Of a stretch of DNA of 64,000 nucleotides, positions 50,231-59,401 are shown in pieces. The notes below the pieces were generated by a model. It worked only from the letters and a program-made list of their open reading frames with translations, was not told where the DNA came from and ran no database searches. Both the position numbers and the translations under genes were made by a program. Source of the stretch: Shinella sp. XGS7 (GTDB lineage: Bacteria; Pseudomonadota; Gammaproteobacteria; Burkholderiales; Burkholderiaceae_C); contig NZ_CP084758.1 of assembly GCF_020535565.1 (NCBI RefSeq), forward strand, positions 1,205,501 through 1,269,500, given 5' to 3'. Every line of letters begins with the position of its first letter. The first letter of the stretch is position 1.

Positions 50231-50959
50231 ATGAGCAGCAGCAGCGATCACGCAGCGTTGGATTGGCAGAGCCGCGTGCGCCTGGTCGACGAGGTCGCCC
50301 GGGTGCTGCGTCAGCGCATCTACACCGGCTTCTATGCGCCGGGGGAGCTGCTGCGTCAGGTCCAGCTCTCGGAAGACCTCAAGGTCAGCCGCACGCCGCT
50401 GCGCGAGGCCCTGCGCATGCTGCAGAGCGAGGGCCTGGTGGAGGCCGACGGGGTGCGCGGCGTCAGCGTGGCCCAGGCCGACCGCAAGCGCCTGCTCAAT
50501 GCCTACTCCCTGCGCGAGATGCTGGACGGCCTGGCCGCCCGCCAGGCCGCCGAGCGCGCGCCCGAGCAGGCCCGCGCCCGCTTGCTGCCCCTGATCGAAG
50601 CCCAGCGCCAGACCCTGGACCCCTGGCAGCCCGCCGAGTACACCCGGCTCAATGTGGAGCTGCACGTGATCATCGTGGAGCTGGCCGACAACGAATACCT
50701 CTCCGCCCAGCTGGCCCTGGTGCGCAAGACCTCCCAGGTCTTCGCGCCTGCGGTGCTGATCAGCCAGGATCGCGCCGCCCATGCGGTGCGCGAGCACAGC
50801 CTGATCGTGGAGGCCATCGCGGCCGGTGACGGCGAGCTGGCCGAGCGCCTGGGCCGCGACCATATCCGCGCCACCATCGACTGCCTGCGCCAGGAGAAGG
50901 TGGCGCCCAGTGCCTCCACCCCGCCGCAGCGCAGCCGGCCGCGGCCTCTGGCGGCATGA
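50231..50959 (+). CDS. GntR-family (FadR/FCD) regulator of the peptide-transport operon
   Basis: A 242-residue regulator. The winged helix (about 18-85; V-A-R-V-L-R-Q-R-I-Y-T-G-F-Y-A-P-G-E-L, S-R-T-P-L-R-E-A-L-R-M-L-Q) is followed by an all-helical FCD effector domain (about 90-225) containing N-V-E-L-H-V-I-I-V and the second metal His in R-E-H-S-L-I-V-E-A-I. GAGAGGA lies before ATG 50231, which is preferred to an upstream GTG. The stop overlaps the permease start by 4 bp, so it is the first gene of the operon and probably senses the imported compound or its product. Confidence 0.9.
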   Translation: MSSSSDHAALDWQSRVRLVDEVARVLRQRIYTGFYAPGELLRQVQLSEDLKVSRTPLREALRMLQSEGLVEADGVRGVSVAQADRKRLLNAYSLREMLDGLAARQAAERAPEQARARLLPLIEAQRQTLDPWQPAEYTRLNVELHVIIVELADNEYLSAQLALVRKTSQVFAPAVLISQDRAAHAVREHSLIVEAIAAGDGELAERLGRDHIRATIDCLRQEKVAPSASTPPQRSRPRPLAA

Positions 50960-51918
50960 CGGTCTTCCTGGCGCGCCGCCTCGCCACCCTGCTGCTGACC
51001 CTGCTGGCCGCCTCCCTGCTGGTCTTTGCCGTGCTGGAGATCCTGCCGGGCAATGCGGCCCAGCTGCTGATGGGGCCGGACGCCGCGCCCGAGGCCGTGG
51101 CCGCCCTGGCCGAGAAGCTGGGCCTGAACCAGCCCGCCTGGCAGCGCTATGGCCACTGGCTGCTGGGCCTGCTGCGCCTGGACCTGGGCCTGTCCTATGC
51201 CTATGACAGCCCGGTGGCCGAGCTGATCGCCGAGCGCCTGGCCCTGACCGTGCCCCTGGCCCTGCTGGCCATGGCGCTGACCACGGCCATCGCCCTGAGC
51301 ACCGGCCTCTATGCCGCGGCTCGCCATGGCCGCCCCGGCGATATGGGCGTGATGCTGCTCAGCCAGCTGGGCATTGCCGTGCCCAGCTTCTGGTTCGCCA
51401 TCCTGCTGATCCTGCTCTTCTCGGTGAAGCTGCAGTGGATACCGGCCGGCGGCTTTCCGGGCTGGCGCGAGGCGGAGGGCGGGGGGCTCTGGCCCGGGCT
51501 GCAGGCCCTGATCCTGCCGGCCCTGGCCCTGGCCGTGGTGCAAGCCGCCATCCTGGCGCGCATCACGCGCTCGGCCATGCTGGAGGTGCTGCGCGAGGAC
51601 TTCATGCGCACCGCCCGCGCCAAGGGCCTGTCGCCGCGCCAGGCCCTGTGGGGCCATGGCTTGCGCAATGCCATGATCCCCGTGCTCACGGTCATGGGTC
51701 TGCAGTTCGCCAATCTGCTGGCCGGCACCATCGTGGTGGAAAACGTGTTCTACCTGCCGGGCCTGGGCCGCCTGATCTTCCAGAGCATTGCCAACCGCGA
51801 CCTCATTGTGGTGCGCAACTGCGTGCTGCTGCTGGCGGTGATGGTGATCCTCGTCAACTTCGTGGTCGATGTGCTCTATGCCTGGATCGACCCGCGCATC
51901 AAGACCACCGAGCTATGA
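50956..51918 (+). CDS. ABC peptide transporter permease, DppB-like
   Basis: A 320-residue inner-membrane permease with about six helices. It opens L-A-R-R-L-A-T-L-L-L-T-L-L-A-A-S-L-L, and the EAA-loop-type segment near 210-230 (R-E-D-F-M-R-T-A-R-A-K-G-L-S) contacts the ATPase. It pairs with the next gene to form the translocation pore for di- or oligopeptides. Overlaps GntR (ATGA) and the next permease (ATGA). Confidence 0.92.
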   Translation: MTVFLARRLATLLLTLLAASLLVFAVLEILPGNAAQLLMGPDAAPEAVAALAEKLGLNQPAWQRYGHWLLGLLRLDLGLSYAYDSPVAELIAERLALTVPLALLAMALTTAIALSTGLYAAARHGRPGDMGVMLLSQLGIAVPSFWFAILLILLFSVKLQWIPAGGFPGWREAEGGGLWPGLQALILPALALAVVQAAILARITRSAMLEVLREDFMRTARAKGLSPRQALWGHGLRNAMIPVLTVMGLQFANLLAGTIVVENVFYLPGLGRLIFQSIANRDLIVVRNCVLLLAVMVILVNFVVDVLYAWIDPRIKTTEL

Positions 51919-52730
51919 GCCGGCATCGCAGCTTTCTGGTCGGCGCCCTGCTGTGCGCCCTGGTGCTGGGCGCCGCGGCCCTGTCCCTGGTCTGGACGCC
52001 CTGGCCGGTGCTGGAGATCGATATGGCCAAGAAGCTGCTGCCGCCCAGCGGCCAGCACTGGCTGGGCACCGATCCCCTGGGCCGCGATGTCCTGAGCCTG
52101 ATCCTGGCCGGCGCGCGCAACTCCATCCTGGTGGGCGTGATCGCCGTGGGCATCGGCCTGAGCGTGGGCGTGCTGCTGGGCCTGTGGGCGGCGGCGCGGC
52201 GCGGCTGGGTGGAAGAGGCCCTGATGCGCCTGAGCGACTTCAGCTTCGCCTTCCCGGCCCTGCTGCTGGCCATCATGCTCACGGCCGTGGCCGGGCCCGG
52301 CATCGTCAACGCCATCATCGCCATCGGCCTGCACAACATCCCCACCTTCGCGCGCATCACCCGCGCCGCGGCGCGCCAGCAATGGGCGCGCGACTATGTG
52401 CTGGCCGCTCGCGCCTGCGGCAAGGGGGCCTGGCGCATCAGTCTGGAGCATGTGCTGCCCAATATCGCGGCGGTGCTCATCGTGCAGGCCACCATTCAGT
52501 TCGCCCTGGCCATACTCGCCGAGGCGGCCCTGTCCTATCTGGGCCTGGGCAGCCAGCCGCCCGCGCCCAGCTGGGGCCGCATGCTGGCCGAGGCCCAGAC
52601 CCTGCTCTTCCAGGCGCCGCTGCTGGCGGTGTTTCCCGGCCTGGCCATCATGACGGCCGTGCTGGGCCTGAACCTGCTGGGTGACGGGCTGCGCGACCTG
52701 CTGGACCCCAAACTGGCACGGAGCCGCTGA
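51915..52730 (+). CDS. ABC peptide transporter permease, DppC-like
   Basis: A 271-residue permease with about six helices. The H-W-L-G-T-D-P-L-G-R-D-V-L-S motif (about 48-61) is the DppC/OppC signature, and R-D-Y-V-L-A-A-R-A-C-G is its EAA loop. ATG 51915 overlaps the stop of the DppB-like gene. It is slightly shorter than E. coli DppC (300), mainly at the N-terminus. Confidence 0.92.
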   Translation: MSRHRSFLVGALLCALVLGAAALSLVWTPWPVLEIDMAKKLLPPSGQHWLGTDPLGRDVLSLILAGARNSILVGVIAVGIGLSVGVLLGLWAAARRGWVEEALMRLSDFSFAFPALLLAIMLTAVAGPGIVNAIIAIGLHNIPTFARITRAAARQQWARDYVLAARACGKGAWRISLEHVLPNIAAVLIVQATIQFALAILAEAALSYLGLGSQPPAPSWGRMLAEAQTLLFQAPLLAVFPGLAIMTAVLGLNLLGDGLRDLLDPKLARSR

Positions 52731-52732
52731 GC

Positions 52733-53713
52733 ATGTTGCTGGAGCTGCAAGACCTGCACATCCACCTCGCCACGGCCCAGGGGCCGGTGGCGGCAGTGCG
52801 CGGCCTGGATTTCACGCTGGACCGCGGCCAGACCCTGGGCCTGATCGGCGAGTCCGGCAGCGGCAAGTCGCTCACCGCCCTGGCCCTGATGGGCCTGCTG
52901 CCCGAGGGGGCGCGGGCCACGGGCCGCATCCTGCTGGAGGGTCAGGACTTGCTGGCCCTGCCCGAGCGGGCACTGGCCCGGCTGCGCGGCGCGCGTCTGG
53001 CCATGGTCTTCCAGGAGCCCATGACGGCGCTCAACCCCCTGCACCCCATAGGCCGCCAGGTGGCCGAGCCCCTGCGCCTGCACCGCGGCGCCACCCGCCA
53101 CGAGGCCGAGACCCGCGCCCTGGCCCTGCTGGAGCGCGTGGGCCTGCCCGATGCGCGCCGCCGCCTGGGCGCCTATCCGCACGAGCTTTCGGGCGGCATG
53201 AACCAGCGCGTGATGATCGCCATGGCGCTTGCCAACAATCCGGCGCTGCTGCTTGCCGACGAACCCGGCACGGCCCTCGACGTGACGGTTCAGGCGCAGA
53301 TCCTGGAACTGCTGGCCGAGCTGGTGGAGGAGGGCGGCATGGCCCTGCTGCTGATCTCGCACGATCTGGGCGTGATCGCCGAGAACGTGCAGCGCATGCT
53401 GGTCATGTATGGCGGCCTGGTGCTGGAGCAGGGGCCTAGCGCCGCCCTGTTCCAGCGCATGGCCCATCCCTACACCCGCGGCCTGCTGGCGGCCCGGCCG
53501 CGCCTGGGCGGCGCCCGGGGCCAGGCCTTGCGCGCCATTCCCGGCACGGTGCCGGGCCTGCACGAGATGCCGCCGGGCTGCCCCTTCGCGCCGCGCTGCG
53601 AGCTGGCCACGCCGGCCTGCGAGGCGGCGCGGCCCGCGCCCATGGCCCTGGCGCCCGACCACCAGCTGCGCTGCATCCATGTGCGGGCGCAGGAGGGCGC
53701 GGCCCATGGCTGA
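52733..53713 (+). CDS. ABC peptide transporter ATPase, DppD-like
   Basis: A 326-residue ATPase. Walker A is G-E-S-G-S-G-K-S at about 39-46, the ABC signature L-S-G-G-M-N-Q-R lies near 154-161, and Walker [13 protein letters not shown] with H-loop I-S-H-D-L-G follow. The C-terminal oligopeptide domain has the cysteine set C-P-F-A-P-R-C-E ... C-E ... C. Starts 2 bp after the permease gene and overlaps the next ATPase by 8 bp. Confidence 0.94.
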   Translation: MLLELQDLHIHLATAQGPVAAVRGLDFTLDRGQTLGLIGESGSGKSLTALALMGLLPEGARATGRILLEGQDLLALPERALARLRGARLAMVFQEPMTALNPLHPIGRQVAEPLRLHRGATRHEAETRALALLERVGLPDARRRLGAYPHELSGGMNQRVMIAMALANNPALLLADEPGTALDVTVQAQILELLAELVEEGGMALLLISHDLGVIAENVQRMLVMYGGLVLEQGPSAALFQRMAHPYTRGLLAARPRLGGARGQALRAIPGTVPGLHEMPPGCPFAPRCELATPACEAARPAPMALAPDHQLRCIHVRAQEGAAHG

Positions 53714-54722
53714 ACGCGCGCCGCTGCTGGAGCTGCGCGGTCTGCAGCGCCATTACATCCTGCCGCGCGAGCGCCTCTTCGCGCCCGCGCCGCGCCTGCC
53801 CGCCCTGCGCGGTGTGGATCTGCGCCTGGAGGCCGGCCGGGCCCTGGGCATCGTGGGCGAGTCCGGCTCGGGCAAGAGCACCCTGGCGCGCGCGGTGCTG
53901 GCCCTGGACGAGCCGGCGCAGCGCGGCGGCGGCCAGGTCTTGCTGGACGGGCAGGACCTGCTGGCCCTGCCGTCCGAGGCCCTGCGCCAGGCCCGCGCGC
54001 GCATGCAGATGGTTTTCCAGGACCCCTATGGCTCGCTGGACCCGCGCCGCCGCGTGGGCCGCATCGTGGCCGAGCCCCTGGCCGCGCTCACGCGCCTGAG
54101 CGCTGCCGAGCAGGCGGCGCGCGTGCGCGAGACCGTGCAGGCCGTGGGCCTGCGCGAGGCGGATCTGCAGAAGTACCCGCACATGTTCTCTGGCGGCCAG
54201 CGCCAGCGCGTGGCGATCGCCCGCGCGCTGGTCACGCTCAATCCGCGTCTTATCGTGGCGGACGAGCCGGTCAGCGCCCTGGATGTCTCGGTGCAGGCCC
54301 AGGTGCTGAACCTGCTGGCCGAGCTGCGCGAGCGCTTCGGCCTGGCCTATCTGCTGATCAGTCACGATCTGGCCGTGGTGGACCATGTCTGCGACGAGAT
54401 CCTGGTGCTCTACCGCGGCCGCGTGGTGGAGCAGGGCAGTCCCCTGGCCCTGTTCCGCCTGGCCGCGCACCCCTACACCCAGGCCCTGCTCGAGGCCGTG
54501 CCGCGCCTGCGGCCGGGCATGCCGCGGCGCCGGGCCGCCGCCCCAGCCGTGGCGCGGCCCGCGGGCGCCTGCGACTATGCCCAGCGCTGCCCGCATGCCA
54601 GCCCGCGCTGCCTGGCCGAGGTGCCCGCGCTGCGGGCGCTGGACGGCGGCCAGCGCGTGGCCTGCCACCATGCCGAGGCGATACTGCGCCTGCGTACCCA
54701 GACCGAGGAGAGCCTGCCATGA
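53706..54722 (+). CDS. ABC peptide transporter ATPase, DppF-like
   Basis: A 338-residue ATPase with Walker [10 protein letters not shown] near 52-60, Q-loop F-Q-D-P-Y-G-S-L-D-P-R, signature F-S-G-G-Q-R-Q-R, Walker B L-I-V-A-D-E-P-V-S-A-L-D, and the C-terminal oligopeptide-transporter Cys motif (C-D-Y-A-Q-R-C-P). It works as a heterodimer with the DppD-like subunit. The start overlaps dppD by 8 bp, the stop the binding protein by 4 bp. Confidence 0.94.
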   Translation: MAERAPLLELRGLQRHYILPRERLFAPAPRLPALRGVDLRLEAGRALGIVGESGSGKSTLARAVLALDEPAQRGGGQVLLDGQDLLALPSEALRQARARMQMVFQDPYGSLDPRRRVGRIVAEPLAALTRLSAAEQAARVRETVQAVGLREADLQKYPHMFSGGQRQRVAIARALVTLNPRLIVADEPVSALDVSVQAQVLNLLAELRERFGLAYLLISHDLAVVDHVCDEILVLYRGRVVEQGSPLALFRLAAHPYTQALLEAVPRLRPGMPRRRAAAPAVARPAGACDYAQRCPHASPRCLAEVPALRALDGGQRVACHHAEAILRLRTQTEESLP

Positions 54723-56215
54723 AGATCAGCCGACGTGCCGCCACCGCCAGCCTGCTGGCCCTGCCCGGGGCGCTGGCCCTGCCGGCCTGGGCCCAGGCCC
54801 GCCGCGACGGCAGCCTGGTGCTGGGCATGACCCTGGAGCCGCCGGGCCTGGACCCCACGGCCGGCGCGGCCTCGGCCATTGCCGAGATCGTGCTCTACAA
54901 CGTCTTCGAGACCCTCACCAAGATCGGCCCGGACGGCAAGGTCACGCCCCTGCTGGCCGAGGGCTGGGAGGTCTCGCCCGACCTCAAGACCTGGACCTTC
55001 CGCCTGCGCAAGGGCGTGACCTTCCAGAACGGCGAGCCTTTTGACGCGGCGGCGGTGAAGTTCAGCTTCGAGCGCGCGGCCAGCGAGAAGAGCAGCAACA
55101 AGGACAAGCGCCTGTTCGCCAGCATGGGCTTCATCGGCACGCCCGATGCACACACCGTGGTGATCGGCCTCAAGACCATCGAGCCGGACTTCCTCTTCCT
55201 GATCGGCCAGGCCACGGCCATCATCGTGGAGCCCAAGAGCGCCGAGAAGAACGCCACCCAGCCCGTGGGCACCGGCCCCTACAAGCTGGAGGCCTGGAAC
55301 AAGGGCGCCAGCATCACCCTGGGCCAGAGGGCCGGCTACCGCGCCGCGGCCGGCATCAAGATCCGCCGCGCCACCTTCCGCTTCATCAGCGATCCGGCGG
55401 CCCAGGTGGCGGCCCTGCTCTCGGGCGATGTGGACGCCTTCCCGCGCGTGGCCGCGGCGCGCAGCCTGGGCCAGTTCCGCAACAACCCGCGCTTCCAGGT
55501 CATCCAGGCGGGCTCGCGGGCCAAGACCATCGTGGCCATCAACAACAAGAAGAAGCCGCTGGACGATGTGCGCGTGCGCCGCGCCATTGCCATGGCCATC
55601 GATCGCAAGGCCGTGATCGAGGCGGCGGCCGATGGTTTCGGCCTGCCCATCGGCAGCCACTATCCGCCCAGCGCGCCCGGCTATGTGGACCTGACGGCCC
55701 TCAATGCCTTCGACCCCGCCAAGGCCCGCGCCCTGCTCAAGGAGGCGGGGGTGAGCACGCCGCTGGAGCTGAGCCTCAAGCTGCCGCCCACGCCCTATGC
55801 GCGCCAGGGCGGCGAGGTGGTGGCGGCCCAGCTGGCCAAGGTGGGCATCACGGCCAAGATCGAGAACGTGGAGTGGGCGCAGTGGCTCTCGGGTGTGTAC
55901 ACCAACCGCAACTACGATCTCTCCATCATTGCCCACGTCGAGCCCTTCGACCTGGCCAACTACGCCAAGCCCGGCTACTACTGGGGCTACGAGAACCCCG
56001 AGTTCGCCAAGCTGCTGGACCGCATCAACAACACGCCGCGCGAGGCGGACCGGCTCAAGCTGCTGGGCGATGCGCAGCGCCTGATCGCCCAGGATGCCGT
56101 CAATGCCTTCCTCTACCAGCCGCAGTGGCTGACCGTGGCCAAGCGTCCGCTCAAGGGCCTGTGGAAGGACATGCCCATCTTCGTCAACGACCTGGCCACC
56201 CTGAGCTGGGAGTGA
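54719..56215 (+). CDS. ABC transporter substrate-binding protein, family 5
   Basis: A 498-residue periplasmic binding protein, the usual size for family 5 (DppA/OppA). The signal peptide carries a twin-Arg-like S-R-R and ends at A-W-A-Q. Family motifs are L-A-E-G-W-E-V-S-P-D-L-K-T-W-T-F-R-L-R-K-G-V and P-V-G-T-G-P-Y-K-L. It delivers substrate to the permease encoded upstream. Peptides are the common ligand; sugar and opine ligands are also known. Confidence 0.93.
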   Translation: MKISRRAATASLLALPGALALPAWAQARRDGSLVLGMTLEPPGLDPTAGAASAIAEIVLYNVFETLTKIGPDGKVTPLLAEGWEVSPDLKTWTFRLRKGVTFQNGEPFDAAAVKFSFERAASEKSSNKDKRLFASMGFIGTPDAHTVVIGLKTIEPDFLFLIGQATAIIVEPKSAEKNATQPVGTGPYKLEAWNKGASITLGQRAGYRAAAGIKIRRATFRFISDPAAQVAALLSGDVDAFPRVAAARSLGQFRNNPRFQVIQAGSRAKTIVAINNKKKPLDDVRVRRAIAMAIDRKAVIEAAADGFGLPIGSHYPPSAPGYVDLTALNAFDPAKARALLKEAGVSTPLELSLKLPPTPYARQGGEVVAAQLAKVGITAKIENVEWAQWLSGVYTNRNYDLSIIAHVEPFDLANYAKPGYYWGYENPEFAKLLDRINNTPREADRLKLLGDAQRLIAQDAVNAFLYQPQWLTVAKRPLKGLWKDMPIFVNDLATLSWE

Positions 56216-56219
56216 GGCC

Positions 56220-57710
56220 ATGAGCACCGCCCTGCACGAGCTCGCTGCCCTGGCCCTGGTCGAGGGCTACCGCCGCCGCGACTTCTCGCCGCTGGAGGTG
56301 GCGCAGAGCCTGCTGGACCATGTGGCGCGCTGGGAGCCCCAGCTGTGCGCGCTCTACGCTTTGGAGCCCGAGGCCGTGCTGGCCCAGGCCCGGGCTTCCG
56401 AAGCGCGCTGGCTGCGCGGCGAGCCGCTCACGAACGCGCAAGGCCTGAGCCTGGACGGCGTGCCCGCCACGCTCAAGGAAAACATCGCCACCCGCGGCAC
56501 GCCCGTGCCCCTGGGCACGGCGGCCACCGAGCTCGCGCCCGCCGCCGAGGACGCGCCGCCCGCCGCCCGCCTGCGCGAGCTGGGCGCCGTGCTGCTGGCC
56601 AAGACCACCATGCCGGACTACGGCATGCTGAGCTCGGGCCTCTCCAGCTTCCATGCCCTGAGCCGCAATCCCTGGGACCTCATCAAGAACCCCGGCGGCT
56701 CCAGCGCCGGGGCGGCGGCCGCCGCCGCGGCCGGCTATGGCCCCTTGCACCTGGGCACGGACATCGGCGGCTCGGTGCGCCTGCCCGCGGCCTGGTGTGG
56801 GCTCTTCACGCTCAAGCCCAGCCTGGGCCGCATTCCCATCAAGCCGCCCTATGCCGGCCGGGTGGCCGGGCCCATGACGCGCACGGTGGAAGACGCCGCC
56901 GTGATGATGGCGGCCCTGGCCCAGCCCGACTGGCGAGACACCATGAGCCTGCCGGCCCAGGACATCCCCTGGCTGCAGGCCCGCGAGGGTCAGGACTTGC
57001 GCGGCCTGCGTCTGGGCCTGATGCTGGACGCCGGCTGGGGCCTGGCCGTCACGCCCGAGATCCGCGCCGCCGTGGAGGCTGCGGCTGGGGTCTTGGAGCG
57101 CGCGGGCGCTCAGGTGGAGCTGATGCCCGGCTTTTCCACGCGCGACATGATCGATGGCCTGGACCGCTTCTGGCGCATGCGCTCCTGGCTGGACATCTCG
57201 GCCCTGCCGGCCGAGCGCCAGGCCAAGGTCCTGCCCTATATCCGCGCCTGGGTGGCCAGCGGCGCCCAGCTCAGCGCGCCCGAGCTCTTTCACGGCTACA
57301 GCCAGATGGCGGCGCTGCGCGAGGCCGCGGTGGCCGCCTGCCAGCCCTACGACTATGTGCTCTCGCCCACCTCGCCGGTGGGCAGCTTCCCGGCCGAATG
57401 GGCCAGCCCGATCAACGACCCGCTGCGGCCCTTCGAGCACATCGCTTTCACCCTGCCCTTCAATATGAGCGAACAGCCCGCCGCCAGCATCAATTGCGGC
57501 TACGACGCGGACGGCCTGCCCATCGGCCTGCAGATCGCGGGCCGGCGCTTCGACGATCTGGGCGTGCTGCGCCTGGCCCGCGCCTACGAGCTGCTGCGCG
57601 GTCCGCAGCGGCCCTGGCCCGCGCCGCCGCCGCCCGAGGATGAAGAGGAATCGCCGGCCTTGATCCGCCGCTCGAATCCGCTGGCCAACCGGGGGCGTGC
57701 GGCGTACTGA
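56220..57710 (+). CDS. amidase-signature family hydrolase
   Basis: A 496-residue amidase-signature enzyme with the Ser-cisSer-Lys triad: Lys86 (T-L-K-E-N), Ser161 (N-P-G-G-S-S-A-G) and nucleophile Ser185 (G-T-D-I-G-G-S-V-R-L-P-A). It hydrolyses amide bonds, releasing ammonia or an amine. It begins 4 bp after the binding-protein gene and ends the GntR-transporter operon, so the imported compound is likely an amide or N-acyl amino acid or peptide that it breaks down. No GatB/GatC is nearby, so it is not the tRNA amidotransferase subunit. Confidence 0.88.
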   Translation: MSTALHELAALALVEGYRRRDFSPLEVAQSLLDHVARWEPQLCALYALEPEAVLAQARASEARWLRGEPLTNAQGLSLDGVPATLKENIATRGTPVPLGTAATELAPAAEDAPPAARLRELGAVLLAKTTMPDYGMLSSGLSSFHALSRNPWDLIKNPGGSSAGAAAAAAAGYGPLHLGTDIGGSVRLPAAWCGLFTLKPSLGRIPIKPPYAGRVAGPMTRTVEDAAVMMAALAQPDWRDTMSLPAQDIPWLQAREGQDLRGLRLGLMLDAGWGLAVTPEIRAAVEAAAGVLERAGAQVELMPGFSTRDMIDGLDRFWRMRSWLDISALPAERQAKVLPYIRAWVASGAQLSAPELFHGYSQMAALREAAVAACQPYDYVLSPTSPVGSFPAEWASPINDPLRPFEHIAFTLPFNMSEQPAASINCGYDADGLPIGLQIAGRRFDDLGVLRLARAYELLRGPQRPWPAPPPPEDEEESPALIRRSNPLANRGRAAY

Positions 57711-57803
57711 GGCGCCGCCAGACCCCAGGCTGAATCTAGGGGATTGACCCTGAAGGGGGGCGCTCGAAGCATGGGCGCCTCAGCTGTCTTCAGGGAGATT
57801 CCC

Positions 57804-58601
57804 ATGCGTGCTGCCCCGCTGCTCCTGGCCACCCTGGCCCTGCCTCTGCTCACGGCTTGCCCCAGCGGGCCGGCCATCCAGCCCCTCACCCGCACCGTCG
57901 ACCCCCGTGTGGCCTCGCTCGCCATGGTGCGCGGCGTGGTGGATGCGGACCCGGCTTGCGTCCCCGGTACGCAGTCCGGGCCGCCGCGGCCGCAGAGCTG
58001 GTGGAATGCCTTGCGTCCTGGGCAGTCGCCCAAGGCCCTGGGCGAGGGCGTGGTGGGCTTCCATCTCTGGGTGAATCCCACGGGGACGTGCCAGGGATTT
58101 CGCCAGGACCTTTACCGCATGCAGTTCGCCTACGAGCTGCAGGGCCTGTCGGGCCTCAAGGGGCTGGTGACCAAGGCTACCTTGAGCATCAATGCCAGGG
58201 TCTTGCCGCCCACCCGCCCCAACTCCCTGTGCGAGGCCTTCACGGCCGGCGGAGGCAGTCTGCTGCGCATGCCCGCGACCACGCTCTTGCCTGCAAGCGG
58301 CTTTGAGGAACTTCCTCCGGCCCAGCCCCTGCCCAGCGGGCGCCTGGTCTTCGCCTTCCCGCAGCCCTGGCTGCCGGGACAGATCAACCCCATGGTCAAC
58401 AGCTTTGATGGCGGTGGGCAGCGCGCCAGTTTCAGCGTGGACGTGACGGCTCTGCTGAATCAGGCGCTGAACGCAGGGGATGCCAGCCTGGTCTTCGCGC
58501 TGGGGGGCTCAGATGAGGCGCAGCGCACGGTGCGTCCGCCGGCCGAATTTGACTGTCGCACCGTCTACAGCGTAAGCGCGCTCAGCATCACACACTACTG
58601 A
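57804..58601 (+). CDS. hypothetical lipoprotein
   Basis: A 265-residue protein with a lipoprotein signal: lipobox L-T-A-C, Cys19. The rest is beta-type with scattered cysteines (A-C-V-P-G, G-T-C-Q-G, L-C-E-A, F-D-C-R) that may form disulfides. No known domain recognised. ATG 57804 is chosen because GGGAGA lies shortly upstream and it starts the signal; an ATG at 57744 adds 20 non-signal residues. It is clear of the operon upstream (93 bp). Confidence 0.8.
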   Translation: MRAAPLLLATLALPLLTACPSGPAIQPLTRTVDPRVASLAMVRGVVDADPACVPGTQSGPPRPQSWWNALRPGQSPKALGEGVVGFHLWVNPTGTCQGFRQDLYRMQFAYELQGLSGLKGLVTKATLSINARVLPPTRPNSLCEAFTAGGGSLLRMPATTLLPASGFEELPPAQPLPSGRLVFAFPQPWLPGQINPMVNSFDGGGQRASFSVDVTALLNQALNAGDASLVFALGGSDEAQRTVRPPAEFDCRTVYSVSALSITHY

Positions 58602-58677
58602 TCGTGCCCGCTGCGGCAAGCCGTCGCCGGCTTGCCGCACAATGCGGCCGAATTCCCGAATTGATGGAGAGCCCCGA

Positions 58678-59262
58678 ATGAGCCACAGCCCCGAACAAGC
58701 CGCCCCCGAAACCCGCCCCGACGCGCTGGAAGCCCAGCTGGCCTTCAAGTCGCGCTTCGTGCTGCTCTTCGGCGAGATCAATGACACGGTGGCCCATGCC
58801 ACCTGCCGCCGCCTGCTGGCCCTGTCCGAGCAGTCGGATGCGCCGATCACGATGCTGATCTCCTCGCCGGGCGGCCATGTGGAATCGGGCGATTCGATCC
58901 ACGACATGATCCGCTTCGTGCGCGCCCCGGTCACGACCGTGGGCACGGGCTGGGTGGCCAGCGCCGGTGCCCATATCTTCCTGGCCCCGCCCAAGGAGCG
59001 CCGCGTCTGCCTGCCCAACACCCGCTTCATGATCCACCAGCCGGCGGGCGGTGCGGGCGGTCAGGCCAGTGATATCGCCATCCAGGCGCGCGAGATCCTG
59101 CGCACCCGCGAGCGTATTGCCAAGGTCATCGCCACCCAGACCGGCCAGAAGATCGAGCGTGTGCAGGCCGATATGGAACGCGACCACTGGATGAGCCCCG
59201 AGGAAGCGATTGCCTACGGCATTGCCTCGCGGGTGATCGAGCGTCAGCAGGAACTGGGCTGA
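58678..59262 (+). CDS. ClpP-like serine protease (stand-alone paralogue)
   Basis: A 194-residue ClpP-fold protease. The triad is intact: Ser95 in V-A-S-A-G-A, His120 in F-M-I-H-Q-P and Asp169 in R-D-H-W-M-S. The N-terminus is short and no clpX or clpA is adjacent. Family members include accessory ClpP paralogues that may mix with the main ClpP or act on their own. ATG 58678 is chosen because the conserved body starts shortly after and an upstream ATG adds non-homologous residues. Confidence 0.87.
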   Translation: MSHSPEQAAPETRPDALEAQLAFKSRFVLLFGEINDTVAHATCRRLLALSEQSDAPITMLISSPGGHVESGDSIHDMIRFVRAPVTTVGTGWVASAGAHIFLAPPKERRVCLPNTRFMIHQPAGGAGGQASDIAIQAREILRTRERIAKVIATQTGQKIERVQADMERDHWMSPEEAIAYGIASRVIERQQELG

Positions 59263-59401
59263 GGGCCGGCGCCCGCAGGCCGGATCCCGGCCTGATGGGC
59301 GGTAAACCCGCGCTTTTCCGAGGCCGGGTGTCCGCGGGCTGATGGTAGATTGACGCGCCCCGGTCGCCGCGTGGCGGCGCAACCGGCCTGGAGATGCCCT
59401 G

